Source of the DNA: an uncultured Ignisphaera sp. | GTDB lineage: Archaea > Thermoproteota > Thermoprotei_A > Sulfolobales > Ignisphaeraceae | Length of the DNA: 64,000 bases | Direction of reading: 5' to 3' | Assembly (NCBI GenBank): GCA_938074605.1 | Contig: CALJEI010000002.1 | Location: 1-64,000, forward strand | Part shown: positions 1-7,952 of the stretch, piece by piece | Layout: the number at the start of each line of letters is the position of its first letter | How positions within the stretch are numbered: the stretch's first letter is position 1 | The notes under the pieces: model-generated | What the model saw: the letters and a program-made list of their open reading frames with translations, nothing else | Databases searched by the model: none | What the model was told of the DNA's origin: nothing | Position numbers and translations under genes: made by a program

Positions 1-79
1 ATGGACAACAACAACAATAATAGCAATAATACTACTAATAGCAGGAATAGCAATAGGATGGATAATAAAAAGAAGATAA
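1..79 (+). CDS. C-terminal membrane anchor of a solute-binding protein (5' part outside window)
   Basis: The window opens inside a coding region read from base 2 and stopping with TAA at 77-79. The visible 25 residues are a Thr run, a hydrophobic helix (IIAIILLIAGIAIGW) and a basic tail (IIKRR). This is the C-terminal anchor type used by archaeal family 5 (peptide/oligosaccharide) ABC binding proteins to stay on the outer face of the cell membrane. It is almost the same, base for base, as the last codons of the binding protein that ends at 10447. In the overlap I count one difference (AGA versus AAA in the last sense codon). The rest of the gene lies to the left of the window, so the family is inferred from this match. 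Confidence 0.8.
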   Translation, partial: WTTTTIIAIILLIAGIAIGWIIKRR

Positions 80-256
80 AAATCCCTAAATCTAAAAACT
101 AGTTTTTAAATATTTTACCGTGAAAATATTTTTAATCCTAATTTTCTAAAAAATAATTGTTCTAATGCTAATTTCTCAATGAATGTTTTAGCTAGAGTTC
201 TTACTATTGTGTAGTGCTACTATTGTTGGAAATATATTGTTAGTTTCTACAATGTG

Positions 257-1387
257 TTATATACTTTTGATTTTTACCGCTATTCTTAGTGCTTGCTCTA
301 AAAATCTCTTTGTATAATCTAGCTTTTTTCTAGATATTTTGTTACTAATTTCTATAGCTATTTCATTTCTAGATACTGTGATTCTCCTAGATTTTATGTT
401 TATATACTCTAGAAATTCGGCAATGTCGTTTTCACTAATATTTTCAATTCTATATATATTGCCACAGGGGCCTTTGCTACACATATTGCAAAATTCTCTA
501 TGGGCATCTATATTTGCTTGACATGCTGAGGTGTATACCTTTAGTTGATGTTCTCTAGCTTTTGCAATAATCATTTTCTTTATATCATCTACTCTTATAG
601 TGATTTGCTCTCTACTTCTTGGTTCTCTAGGTAGTCTACTAGTGATTTCTCTATAGAGTGGTTGGCTAATACTCTTTATTTTAGCTAGAATTCCTCTAGT
701 TACTCGAAGGGCTCCTATAACAATATATTTAACACCATATTCTACTGCTAGCTTAAGTATCTTATCAATTTCATTATTTGTTACACCTGGTATTACAGGT
801 CTAATGAATAGAGATGTGTGAAGGTATTTAGATGCATATCCTGCATATATAATTCTTTCAATTGGATCTGGAGCATAAGGCTCTAAAATTTTTACACGAT
901 CTATTGTAACAATAGTTACAAGTATACTACACATAGAATCAGAATTCATAATACGACTAACTATTTCCCCATCTATGATACTCTTCGTTGATATTTGACT
1001 TGGTAATTTAAGATACCTATATACAAGCTCTATAAGCTTTAAGGAGAAGTCTTTTGTAATTGGGTTAAATGGCTCTGTAACAGAACCATATGCAGCTAAA
1101 GTTTTTGTTGGTACTACATATGGATTTAGAGAAAGTGCATAAACAAGACCCTCTACAGGTAGAGGATACATCTCTACACTACTTGGAAACCCCATATCAT
1201 AGATATAACAATATATACATCTATTGCTACAGCCAATACCTGTATGTATAGTCATTCCACAAGCTCTAGGAACTCTAAAGCTATGAGAATCCCTTTTCGC
1301 TTTTTCAATAACATCTACTGGTAGAAGACTCTTTAACTCTCTCCTAGCTTTCTCCCTATGCTCAATAAGACTAAGTATTTTCCCCAA
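257..1387 (-). CDS. Radical SAM protein, spore photoproduct lyase-like
   Basis: This 376-residue protein has the radical SAM cluster C53-x3-C57-x2-C60 (GCSNRCIYCYIYD), which binds a 4Fe-4S centre and S-adenosylmethionine. The surrounding sequence resembles the SplB/COG1533 group of archaeal radical SAM proteins, including the downstream GSVTEPFNP stretch. A second cysteine group near residues 290-312 (CQANIDAHREFCNMCSKGPC) could hold an extra Fe-S cluster. The TTG start at 1387 is preceded by GGTG eight bases upstream. The substrate cannot be read from the sequence. A more distant relative with the same CxxxCxxC core lies at 37737. It stands alone between the partial binding-protein gene and a small membrane protein. 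Confidence 0.8.
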   Translation of the reverse strand: MGKILSLIEHREKARRELKSLLPVDVIEKAKRDSHSFRVPRACGMTIHTGIGCSNRCIYCYIYDMGFPSSVEMYPLPVEGLVYALSLNPYVVPTKTLAAYGSVTEPFNPITKDFSLKLIELVYRYLKLPSQISTKSIIDGEIVSRIMNSDSMCSILVTIVTIDRVKILEPYAPDPIERIIYAGYASKYLHTSLFIRPVIPGVTNNEIDKILKLAVEYGVKYIVIGALRVTRGILAKIKSISQPLYREITSRLPREPRSREQITIRVDDIKKMIIAKAREHQLKVYTSACQANIDAHREFCNMCSKGPCGNIYRIENISENDIAEFLEYINIKSRRITVSRNEIAIEISNKISRKKLDYTKRFLEQALRIAVKIKSI

Positions 1388-1495
1388 AACTAAAGCACCA
1401 ATAAAAATAACAGCTTTCTAAACACCATACTACTTTAAAGCTAAAAATACAACTCTAGATTATAAACAAATATAGTTAGAGAGCTACTATTCCAG

Positions 1496-1783
1496 CTACT
1501 GAGAAGCAGTTGTCTCCTTCTCTAATTTTTTAAGCTCCTCCTCAATCTCCTTCTCAATCTCCTCTATAGGTTTTGGCGGTGGTGTTGTAGCAAGTGTATA
1601 GCCTATCCACCCCAGAATTCCAAAAATGGCAACTATTGCTATAGCAGCAGTAATTTTTAATAAAATAATATCTAAGCCAGCCATTGGTGGAATAAATAGT
1701 AGCCAGAGGTATAAAGCTATAGCTATAATTGAAACAACTATTATAAGTATACCTATTAACTGATCTCTCTGCATAGCTATCAC
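1496..1783 (-). CDS. Small two-helix membrane protein with acidic coiled-coil tail
   Basis: I do not recognise a named family. The 95-residue protein has two hydrophobic helices (about residues 9-33 and 40-62), a proline-rich joint (PPPKP) and a strongly charged tail (EEIEKEIEEELKKLEK) that should form a cytoplasmic coiled coil. The start is GTG at 1783 with GGGAG just upstream; an ATG three codons further in is possible. It is divergent from the UppP-like gene with under 100 bases between them. A membrane-tethered adaptor is a reasonable guess but is inference only. Confidence 0.65.
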   Translation of the reverse strand: MIAMQRDQLIGILIIVVSIIAIALYLWLLFIPPMAGLDIILLKITAAIAIVAIFGILGWIGYTLATTPPPKPIEEIEKEIEEELKKLEKETTASQ

Positions 1784-1882
1784 ATACTCCCTTATGTATG
1801 ATTTGAAAGTTATATATAAGTATTGATGGTTTATTAGGTAGATAGATATAGCTACTACTATATACTCTGTGGGTGCTTGGAT

Positions 1883-2665
1883 ATGATATGGGATGCTATA
1901 GTTTTAGGGATTGTACAAGGGTTTTTTGAGTGGCTTCCAGTATCAAGTAAATCTATATTAATGCTTCTCTCAACGCTATTTCTTAGCTACACAATTCAGC
2001 AGTCCTATGTAATAGCTATAGCGCTTCATGGAGGTGTTGTAGCTTCAGCAATACTCTACTTCCATAGATATCTTAAAAATATTTTAAAACATAGGAATGT
2101 GTTTTACTTTCTAGTGGTGGCAACAATTATAACAAGCGTTATAGGCATTCCCCTCTACCTGGTTGTAAACAAATATCTAATTCAACAGCTAGATCTTGGG
2201 AGTTCTGCCCTATTGATAGGTTTGCTTCTACTGATACAAATACTTATTAGGGGATTCACTAAAGGAAAGAGGTCTAGAGGTATAGAAGGTGTAACTCTAT
2301 TAGATGCAGCAATATTTGGAGTAGTACAGGGGCTATCTGTTCTACCAGGGGTTAGTAGATCAGGTGTAACAGTCTTAGCCCTACTCTACCTAGGATATAG
2401 TATAGAAGAATCACTAAAGCTTAGCTTTCTATCATCCATACCCGTAAATATGGGGGCAGTAGTAGTACCACTACTATTTTCTAGAGGTGAACTCTCCATG
2501 ATATCTATAGAATACTTTATACTAGCATTGATAGCCTCAGCAGCTACAGGGCTTGCTACAATTAGATTTTTAATAAAAATAGCATCAAAACATGGTATAT
2601 CTACACAGTTATTAATGGCCTGTATAACACTATTGATTGGAGCTACATATATATTCACAAAATAG
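1883..2665 (+). CDS. uppP: Undecaprenyl/polyprenyl-diphosphatase, UppP (BacA) family
   Basis: This multi-pass membrane phosphatase of about 260 residues has both UppP signatures. One is the N-terminal acidic motif GIVQGFFEWLPVSS; the other is the second-half motif LPGVSRSGVT, which supplies the catalytic Arg/Ser region. Family members dephosphorylate C55 or archaeal polyprenyl diphosphate so that the lipid carrier can be reused for glycan assembly. In an archaeon the substrate would be dolichyl or similar polyprenyl diphosphate for N-glycan or surface polysaccharide. I place the start at ATG 1883, seven bases after GGGTG (1871-1875). A TTG start at 1877 would sit on top of that ribosome site. 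Length and internal repeat fit the family. Confidence 0.88.
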   Translation: MIWDAIVLGIVQGFFEWLPVSSKSILMLLSTLFLSYTIQQSYVIAIALHGGVVASAILYFHRYLKNILKHRNVFYFLVVATIITSVIGIPLYLVVNKYLIQQLDLGSSALLIGLLLLIQILIRGFTKGKRSRGIEGVTLLDAAIFGVVQGLSVLPGVSRSGVTVLALLYLGYSIEESLKLSFLSSIPVNMGAVVVPLLFSRGELSMISIEYFILALIASAATGLATIRFLIKIASKHGISTQLLMACITLLIGATYIFTK

Positions 2666-2838
2666 TGTAACACATGCCTGTAGCTCCATAAAACATGAGG
2701 TATACAGCAATCCTATAATTAAATTAGTTAAAACTAGAATTGCACAATTCTATATAGTAAAGTTCTATATACCAAATTTAAAATTAGTTAAATGGTATAG
2801 CTAGCCATAGTGCTACTAATACGTATTATTGTTATTCT

Positions 2839-3165
2839 TCACTTGCTGCTTCTAGAATTCTCCATAAGTTTAGTAATATACTCTATAATTTCATTTTCAC
2901 TCCTTGTAGTTTCTATCAATTGATTCTTAGCATAGCCAATCTTTCTTTCACTAATAGAAGTCTGTATTAATTCAACTGCTCTTCTAGTTGGATGTGTAAC
3001 AATATCTATATAGGCTCTTACTATTGCTGCAACTGTTGCTTCATGTAGTACTACTATCTGATCCCTAAACTCTATAGCTAATCTAATATGTTGATGGCCA
3101 GGTGGTATAAAAGCTACTATTTTCTGTACATCCTCATTTCTATATATTTTAATCTCTCTAGCCAT
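2839..3165 (-). CDS. Conserved-looking hypothetical protein, 108 aa
   Basis: I do not recognise this protein. It has no membrane segment or cysteine motif. The sequence alternates short beta-like runs (KIVAFIPPG, QIVVLHEATVAAIVRAYIDIV) with helical, charged segments, and it ends in a Ser/Arg/Lys tail. It is bounded by clear gaps and begins with ATG. The composition matches neighbouring genes, so it is probably expressed. A cytosolic role is inferred only from the lack of signal or membrane features. Confidence 0.55.
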   Translation of the reverse strand: MAREIKIYRNEDVQKIVAFIPPGHQHIRLAIEFRDQIVVLHEATVAAIVRAYIDIVTHPTRRAVELIQTSISERKIGYAKNQLIETTRSENEIIEYITKLMENSRSSK

Positions 3166-3355
3166 CGATCATCAAAGTCTGTATGTGTAGAGTAAGCTAA
3201 AAAGGTATAATTTAATTATTTAAAAGCTAAGCCTTTAACAATTCTGGGAATTTCCAAGCTATAGCCATTAATATGCTTTAAATATGTTTAGATATGGTGG
3301 CTAGAGGTGTTGAAATTTATAAGCTGAATTGTAATTAAATGTATGGATAACTACC

Positions 3356-3739
3356 ATGTGCTTCATAGCCATATTAATGCTTAGAAGAATAATTAATGTA
3401 GATACCTTTGTAGATATTCTAAGAAATCTTGGCTATAGTGTTTTGGTTAGAGAAGCTGGTGGTAGATATGTTCTTGAGGCTAGAAGGAATAAGGTTAAAA
3501 TGAAGACTCTTTTAAATAGAGATATACTTAAGATAGAAACAGAAGATTATGGTCCAAATTGTATAAGAGATTTAGATGAGCTATATAAAGCCCTCTATGA
3601 GGATGATCTACAGCCGGAGGTTATAGAAATCATCAGCCCATATATTTTTGCATATGAAAAGAAAAGAATGAAGACAAAAAAATTGTTCGACAGACTCGGT
3701 ATAGAGACTGAAGAAGTGTATAGCGGTTACTGCGGCTAG
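3356..3739 (+). CDS. Hypothetical protein, 127 aa
   Basis: This soluble alpha/beta-like protein of 127 residues has no recognised domain. It opens with a short hydrophobic stretch (MCFIAILM) that may be upstream of the real start. The ATG at 3377 (MLRRIINVDTF) is the better-folded beginning, but neither start has a clear GGTG element. The middle is rich in Lys/Arg and Asp/Glu and looks like a small globular domain. The C-terminus ends in YSGYCG with a single cysteine. It could bind nucleic acid or a partner protein, but the sequence gives no proof. Confidence 0.55.
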   Translation: MCFIAILMLRRIINVDTFVDILRNLGYSVLVREAGGRYVLEARRNKVKMKTLLNRDILKIETEDYGPNCIRDLDELYKALYEDDLQPEVIEIISPYIFAYEKKRMKTKKLFDRLGIETEEVYSGYCG

Positions 3740-4035
3740 ACAACGCCTTACAAATCATCCTTTAAACAAAAATATATTAAAGAACGCTACCTCCAAGTTT
3801 AGAGAAATTTTTAAATGCCCTCAACCCCTTATAACCGAAATTGTCTTACCTTGACAGCTATTCTCATCTCATTACCAATCACTATGGAGTACTGCCAATA
3901 TTTTTTACCATTTTACATATAAGCTGAATTTCGTTGGTATTCATTTCAGTCATACATTCCACTTTCATGAAAATTTATTAGAGTTCTCTATAAAATTATA
4001 CATAATATTCCTCTATGTATTGATGGTGTGTCTGT

Positions 4036-4674
4036 TTGAAGTTAAATGAAATAGTTATACTTCTTATAAAAGCTATAACTAATCAAGTTGACAATTGTTT
4101 GAAGTATAACCTAAACTGTTTAGACCCACCATGTATTACCTCCGGCCAGCTTAATGTCTATGGTCTGAAGAACTATTCAACTAAGGCAAGTTTTTGGAGA
4201 AATATAGATTCAATTGCCTCTAGATATAATGGCATTACTATTTTTAAGGGGAGGTTTGGTGTATTTAAGCTCTTTCTTGTCCATAGTATTGAGGAGGTGT
4301 ATAGAGTTGAGAATACACTAATATATGTTGATCCCCTTGACTGTGAGTATGTCAACTGTATAGCTGTTCCAAGAACTCATAGCCTTAGGATATACTTAGA
4401 GGGTTCCTATAGTAGTAGAGTTATCCTTAAAGTAAATATAGTTACACTACTTAAACTTGCCATAACTGAAAATCCATATTTTAAGGAATGTCTAGAGAGA
4501 TTTGCTGAAGAACCATTTAGTAAAGAGAGGGTAATTCATATTGCTAGCTGTAGCTTGAGTGTACTTTCTAAGCACCGTAGCATATATGACGTTGTATTTA
4601 ATAGATATCCAAAGAACATTTCAGAGGTTCTAAGACATATACCAATCCTCAAAAATCTTTATAAAGAGTTATAG
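4036..4674 (+). CDS. Hypothetical cysteine-containing protein, 212 aa
   Basis: No family is recognised. The protein starts at TTG 4036, eight bases after GGTG, and has no clear membrane segment. It carries several cysteines in its first part (NCLKYNLNCLDPPC) and two in a DCEYVNC stretch near residue 115. That pattern is compatible with disulfides or metal binding, but it does not match a known finger or Fe-S signature. The rest is mixed alpha/beta. It precedes the alpha-glucan phosphorylase-like gene by about 190 bases, so it is probably transcribed separately. Confidence 0.5.
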   Translation: MKLNEIVILLIKAITNQVDNCLKYNLNCLDPPCITSGQLNVYGLKNYSTKASFWRNIDSIASRYNGITIFKGRFGVFKLFLVHSIEEVYRVENTLIYVDPLDCEYVNCIAVPRTHSLRIYLEGSYSSRVILKVNIVTLLKLAITENPYFKECLERFAEEPFSKERVIHIASCSLSVLSKHRSIYDVVFNRYPKNISEVLRHIPILKNLYKEL

Positions 4675-4860
4675 GAAGTACAAAAAATCTAACCTTCAAC
4701 AGCCTAATTTTTAGAGCAACTTTCAATAATGTCAGATTCTCAAACTATAAGAGGAGGTGTCATAGTAAGGCTGTAGCGTTATGTTCATTACCGTATTTAA
4801 GCTAGGTAGATGTATTACTATCTCTATCAAGTAGTTGAGTTGAGTCTCTAGGTGTTCATA

Positions 4861-6414
4861 GTGTCAGACGATCAATATGCTATTAGCATAACACCTGATC
4901 TTGCACTAGATACTGGATATACATATGCTGGAGGCCTAGGCGTCCTTGAGGGAGATAAATTCTATGCTGCTGCAAAAATAGGGATAAAATATATCGTGAT
5001 GACACTATTCTATAAAAGTGGCTATGTAGAATATGAGTTTGACTCTAGTGGCATCCCAAGGCCAAAGCCACAGCAACAACCTGAAGAATTCATAAAGAGC
5101 CTAACCCACGAGGATGTATTTAAGATAAGTTTAAGTGGATTCGATATTGAGATTGAGCCTCTCGTCTATAGAAATAATTCTGCAAAAGCTATATTCTTTA
5201 ATGTTATCTCGCCTGAGTGGGCCTCTAAACTCTGTGAAAGAATATATATTGAGAATGGTGTTGAAGAGAAGTTCTATAAGTATACAATTCTCGCTAAGGC
5301 TGTAGCTGAATATATAAGGAGGTCTATAAGGCTAGAGGATATAGCCTATATAGATCTTCAAGAGGCATATACAGCACTTTTACCACTACAGCTAAAGATA
5401 CCTGGCAAGTATAGGCTTATAATTCATACTGCTGGCATCTGGGGTCATCCATCTTTCCCTAGAGAGCTTCTTACTAAAGAATATGGCTATAAATTTATAG
5501 AGCCAGAGGTATTCCTTACAGAAATAGGACTTGCTACAGCACAACAAGCATTTGCAGTTTCAGCAAAACACTATGATGTCATTCTTAAAATATTTCCACA
5601 TTTTAGTGGTAAGATATGCTATATAACAAATGGTGTAAATGTTGAGCGATGGATGAAAGAAAATATTAGAAATGCATATGAATCACTAGGTCTAACAATA
5701 GACAGTCTCGTCAAACTTAAGGAAAAGAATAAAGAAGAGCTTGAGAAATTCCTTCAAAACTATAAAAAGGATGTCACGTTAGAGGGAAAGTTAGTTGTGG
5801 TATGGGCTAGAAGAATAACAGAATACAAAAGACCGTGGATGGCAATAAGGCTTGCCAGGGAGCTAAAAGACATGCCAATAGTGTTTATCCTTGGAGGCAA
5901 GGCCCATCCAAATGATCATATAGGGCTGGAGTATATGAAGCTATTTAGAAAACTTCATAATGAATTAAACAACGTTGTTTTCATCCATGACTACGATGTT
6001 GCAAAGGCAAGAATAATACTATCATCATCAGATCTATTACTATTCACCCCCTTCTCAGGGCTAGAGTCCTGTGGTACAAGCTATATGAAGGCCGCTATAA
6101 ATGCCATACCATCCATAGCCTCTAGAGATGGTGCTGCACTTGAATTTATAGTCCATAATGTTAATGGATGGCTTTTTGGTGAAGATATTCGTGAGCCTAT
6201 AGAGATATATAGTCAAAGGGCTAGTGAAATAAATGAAAGAGAGTATGCTGAGCTAAAGGAAATTCTAGTAAGGGTGTATAGAATTTTTAGTGAAGAGCCT
6301 GAGAGATACTATGCAGTCTCACTATCAGCACTAAGATCATTTATAGCTAGAGCAAGTATGTATAGAATGTTAAGAGAGTATTATCCAGAGCTAATAAAAC
6401 TCCCCATAATATAG
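4861..6414 (+). CDS. Short-form alpha-glucan phosphorylase-like enzyme (GT35)
   Basis: The enzyme would release glucose-1-phosphate from glycogen or maltodextrin by phosphorolysis. Numbering from the upstream GTG at 4852, the N-terminal YAGGLGVLEGDKFYAAAKIG motif matches the GGLGVLAGD region of GT35. The C-terminal half has WARRITEYKR, GGKAHPNDHIG and GLESCGTSYMKAA; the last contains the lysine (about residue 413) that binds pyridoxal phosphate in phosphorylases. At about 520 residues it is shorter than bacterial or Thermococcus phosphorylases (over 700), as in other crenarchaeal forms. I prefer GTG 4861, six bases after GGTG at 4851, to the GTG at 4852. A glycosyltransferase of the glycogen synthase type is the main alternative. 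Confidence 0.78.
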   Translation: MSDDQYAISITPDLALDTGYTYAGGLGVLEGDKFYAAAKIGIKYIVMTLFYKSGYVEYEFDSSGIPRPKPQQQPEEFIKSLTHEDVFKISLSGFDIEIEPLVYRNNSAKAIFFNVISPEWASKLCERIYIENGVEEKFYKYTILAKAVAEYIRRSIRLEDIAYIDLQEAYTALLPLQLKIPGKYRLIIHTAGIWGHPSFPRELLTKEYGYKFIEPEVFLTEIGLATAQQAFAVSAKHYDVILKIFPHFSGKICYITNGVNVERWMKENIRNAYESLGLTIDSLVKLKEKNKEELEKFLQNYKKDVTLEGKLVVVWARRITEYKRPWMAIRLARELKDMPIVFILGGKAHPNDHIGLEYMKLFRKLHNELNNVVFIHDYDVAKARIILSSSDLLLFTPFSGLESCGTSYMKAAINAIPSIASRDGAALEFIVHNVNGWLFGEDIREPIEIYSQRASEINEREYAELKEILVRVYRIFSEEPERYYAVSLSALRSFIARASMYRMLREYYPELIKLPII

Positions 6415-6451
6415 AGCTATTAATAAAAAATACTCTCCATATAAATTTATT

Positions 6452-7909
6452 TTATCTAATTTCTACTAGATGTAGTAGTTCATCAATAATCTCCTTACTC
6501 TTTGCAATTTCTCTAAAGAGCAAAGCACTTGGTCTAAAGTATCTTTTTTTCGTGTTTAGATCCACGTAACAAAGACCAAATTTCATTCTAAAGCCTTGTG
6601 CCCACTCATAGTTATCTACAAGCGCCCAGTGTAGATATCCCCTCACATCTATACCCTTCTCAATAGCTTTATGAATATATGCTAGATGTGATACTATATA
6701 CATTGATCTATATCTATCCATAGCATCTGCAATACCATTTTCAGTTACTATCATTGGTAGTTTGTATCTTTCCCAGAATCTCTCAAGAGCTACTAACATA
6801 CCCTCTGGATATATTTCCCATCCAAACTCGCTACACGGCCTCCCAATAGCAGAGGTGCCACCAGGCTGGCACGCAAATCCATAGCCAGGTACTATACTCC
6901 ACCCAAGTAGTGTCTTTGATGAAACTACAACCTGTCTAGTATAGTAGTTAACACCTATGCAGTCAAGGTGTTTCTCAAGATCCTTTCTCTCACCAATAAA
7001 GCTAGACTTACCAAACGTTATTGAATCTAGAAACTCAAAATTCTGTATTCTATATGCTTTTTCAGCAGCATCTCTATGCTCTAGAGTAAAAGGTTCAACA
7101 ACAGGAGTTGCATATATTACTCCAACAGGTTTTCCTGTATATTTCTTCAGCATATCATAGGCTCTTGCATGAGCTTCCACAAGATGTTTAGCAGCTTTTA
7201 AACTAGCTTCAAAGCTTAGATACCCTGGTGGAAATCCTGACTTGATATTTGTATAGCCTAGGCTATAGACTACACTTGGCTCATTCATTGTACTCCATAG
7301 ATTTGGGAGATCACCAAGTTTCCAAGCTATATATGCAGCATATTTGGTAAACTCTACAACAGTCCTATTATCAAGCCATCCAGATGGTGCTCTATCAGGG
7401 CCAAACCTTCTAACCTTTATAGGGTCATGGATCCATAGCGGTAGTGGCCAGTGGTATAGATTTACTATAAGGAACTTACCTCTATTCTTCCAATTGCTAA
7501 GCATCTCCCTATAATGATTAACAGCCTCCTTATTTGCAATTCTATCCAGTTCCTCTAAAGCCTTTTCATCAACATCTACATAAAGTATATTTCCATCTCT
7601 ATCAATTTCTGTAGAAACCCTTACATCAAATGTTGGTTTTGGAAATATCCTACTCCATTCAATGCCAATCCTAGCACCATCCATACCAAGTCTATCAGCA
7701 ATATTATGATCCTCTCTAAACAGATTCCAGTAACCCGGTCCATTTTCAGGAAGATCACCACTTACAATACCTACTGCAATATTCTCTGGATCATGTACCC
7801 AAACCCACCAATCTGTATTTGGATCTTCTGAGTTTGGTACACCCATTTCGAATTGAAAACCAGCTTCTGAAAAACCAAATATAAACTCCTTGGGAAACTT
7901 TAGACCCAT
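6452..7909 (-). CDS. lacS: GH1 beta-glycosidase, Sulfolobus LacS type
   Basis: This is a cytosolic retaining beta-galactosidase/beta-glucosidase of about 485 residues. The acid/base glutamate lies in STMNEPSVVYS and the nucleophile in MIVTENGIAD, about 180 residues apart as in LacS. The long N-terminal region (DWWVWVHDPENIAVGIVSGD) and GARIGIEWSRIFP are diagnostic of the crenarchaeal LacS branch. I start it at ATG 7909, six bases after GGTG, rather than four codons upstream. It follows the GH36-type gene by 43 bases on the same strand. A TATA-like ATAAATTATA in that gap suggests it also has its own promoter. Confidence 0.93.
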   Translation of the reverse strand: MGLKFPKEFIFGFSEAGFQFEMGVPNSEDPNTDWWVWVHDPENIAVGIVSGDLPENGPGYWNLFREDHNIADRLGMDGARIGIEWSRIFPKPTFDVRVSTEIDRDGNILYVDVDEKALEELDRIANKEAVNHYREMLSNWKNRGKFLIVNLYHWPLPLWIHDPIKVRRFGPDRAPSGWLDNRTVVEFTKYAAYIAWKLGDLPNLWSTMNEPSVVYSLGYTNIKSGFPPGYLSFEASLKAAKHLVEAHARAYDMLKKYTGKPVGVIYATPVVEPFTLEHRDAAEKAYRIQNFEFLDSITFGKSSFIGERKDLEKHLDCIGVNYYTRQVVVSSKTLLGWSIVPGYGFACQPGGTSAIGRPCSEFGWEIYPEGMLVALERFWERYKLPMIVTENGIADAMDRYRSMYIVSHLAYIHKAIEKGIDVRGYLHWALVDNYEWAQGFRMKFGLCYVDLNTKKRYFRPSALLFREIAKSKEIIDELLHLVEIR

Positions 7910-7952
7910 TTTATTCACCATAATACCAATACACTCTGTATAATTTATAGGG

